Source: Pseudomonas sp. MYb118 (GTDB taxonomy: Bacteria > Pseudomonadota > Gammaproteobacteria > Pseudomonadales > Pseudomonadaceae). Taken from it: DNA of 64,000 nucleotides. The position numbers and the translations under genes are program-made. Of this stretch, positions 63,980 through 64,000 are shown in pieces. Numbering within the stretch: the first letter of the stretch is position 1; every line of letters starts with the position of its first letter. The DNA is taken from contig NZ_JBFRXN010000001.1 in NCBI RefSeq assembly GCF_040947875.1, forward strand, positions 806,001-870,000. Reading direction: 5' to 3'. A model generated the notes under the pieces. That model made no database searches, was not told the origin of the DNA, and saw nothing but the letters and a program-made list of their open reading frames with translations.

Positions 63980-64000
63980 GATTGCCTCCAGTTCAATGAG

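Overview
The window is a high-GC, gene-dense chromosomal segment that looks like a Pseudomonas of the fluorescens/putida type. The evidence is eleven intergenic REP pairs (REPINs) with the core GGAGCGAGC(T/C)(T/G)GCTCGCGAT, a complete acdR-acdS locus, a single-domain TreS of the P. stutzeri CJ38 type, KatG, an OprD-family porin, many transport and catabolic operons and several stand-alone regulators. No rRNA, tRNA, CRISPR, phage or insertion sequence is visible. The region reads as metabolic accessory genome organised in regulon-sized blocks.

Block 1 (about 0.4-13.2 kb) is a putative catabolic regulon with a flavin theme. It holds a PotABCD-type ABC importer (400-4338), a second RibB-like protein (4654-5763), a DUF1330 protein, a zinc-ribbon Nudix hydrolase resembling FAD pyrophosphatases, an FCD-type GntR regulator, a carboxymuconolactone decarboxylase-family protein, a succinate-semialdehyde-dehydrogenase-like enzyme, a flavin reductase, a second aldehyde dehydrogenase, an alpha/beta hydrolase and an 'amino acid synthesis' (PF06684) protein. 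Three matching palindromic operators (4434-4458, 5797-5814, 13222-13238) sit before its transcription units. The substrate is not evident.

Block 2 (13.5-25.8 kb) is mixed: a membrane diguanylate cyclase, an AraC regulator, a stand-alone EAL phosphodiesterase, trehalose synthase, a 27-residue membrane peptide, katG, a dCACHE chemoreceptor, an OprD porin and a secreted PPC/DUF296 protein.

Block 3 (25.9-37.3 kb) is a long leftward operon with a divergent LysR regulator. It encodes an iron alcohol dehydrogenase, enoyl-CoA hydratase, CaiB-type CoA-transferase, TRAP transporter, FlK-like thioesterase, two related amidohydrolases and an alpha-ketoglutaric-semialdehyde dehydrogenase. It looks like a CoA-dependent pathway for an imported organic acid.

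Block 4 (37.5-47.1 kb) holds a lipoprotein sugar dehydrogenase and acdR-acdS. Downstream of acdS lie two unknown small proteins and a homodimeric-type 2-oxoacid dehydrogenase E1 with its E2 but no E3. ACC deaminase makes 2-oxobutanoate, so this E1/E2 pair is a plausible 2-oxobutanoate dehydrogenase that finishes ACC use. A DMT transporter and an orphan YbdD protein follow.

Block 5 (47.2-62.7 kb) resembles an arginine-transaminase (AruHI) locus built into a larger regulon. It holds enoyl-CoA hydratase, acyl-CoA dehydrogenase, ADP-forming acyl-CoA synthetase, a quinone reductase, two BetI-like TetR paralogues, an orphan OmpR-type regulator with a degenerate receiver, an AruI-like decarboxylase, an AruH-like aminotransferase fused to an amino-acid ABC ATPase, the matching binding protein and permeases, a DMT transporter and an M14 deacylase. 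Four TetR-like palindromes precede its operons. The end of the window (62.7-64 kb) carries a Rof-like antiterminator, a DUF2024 protein and an exported protein of unknown function.
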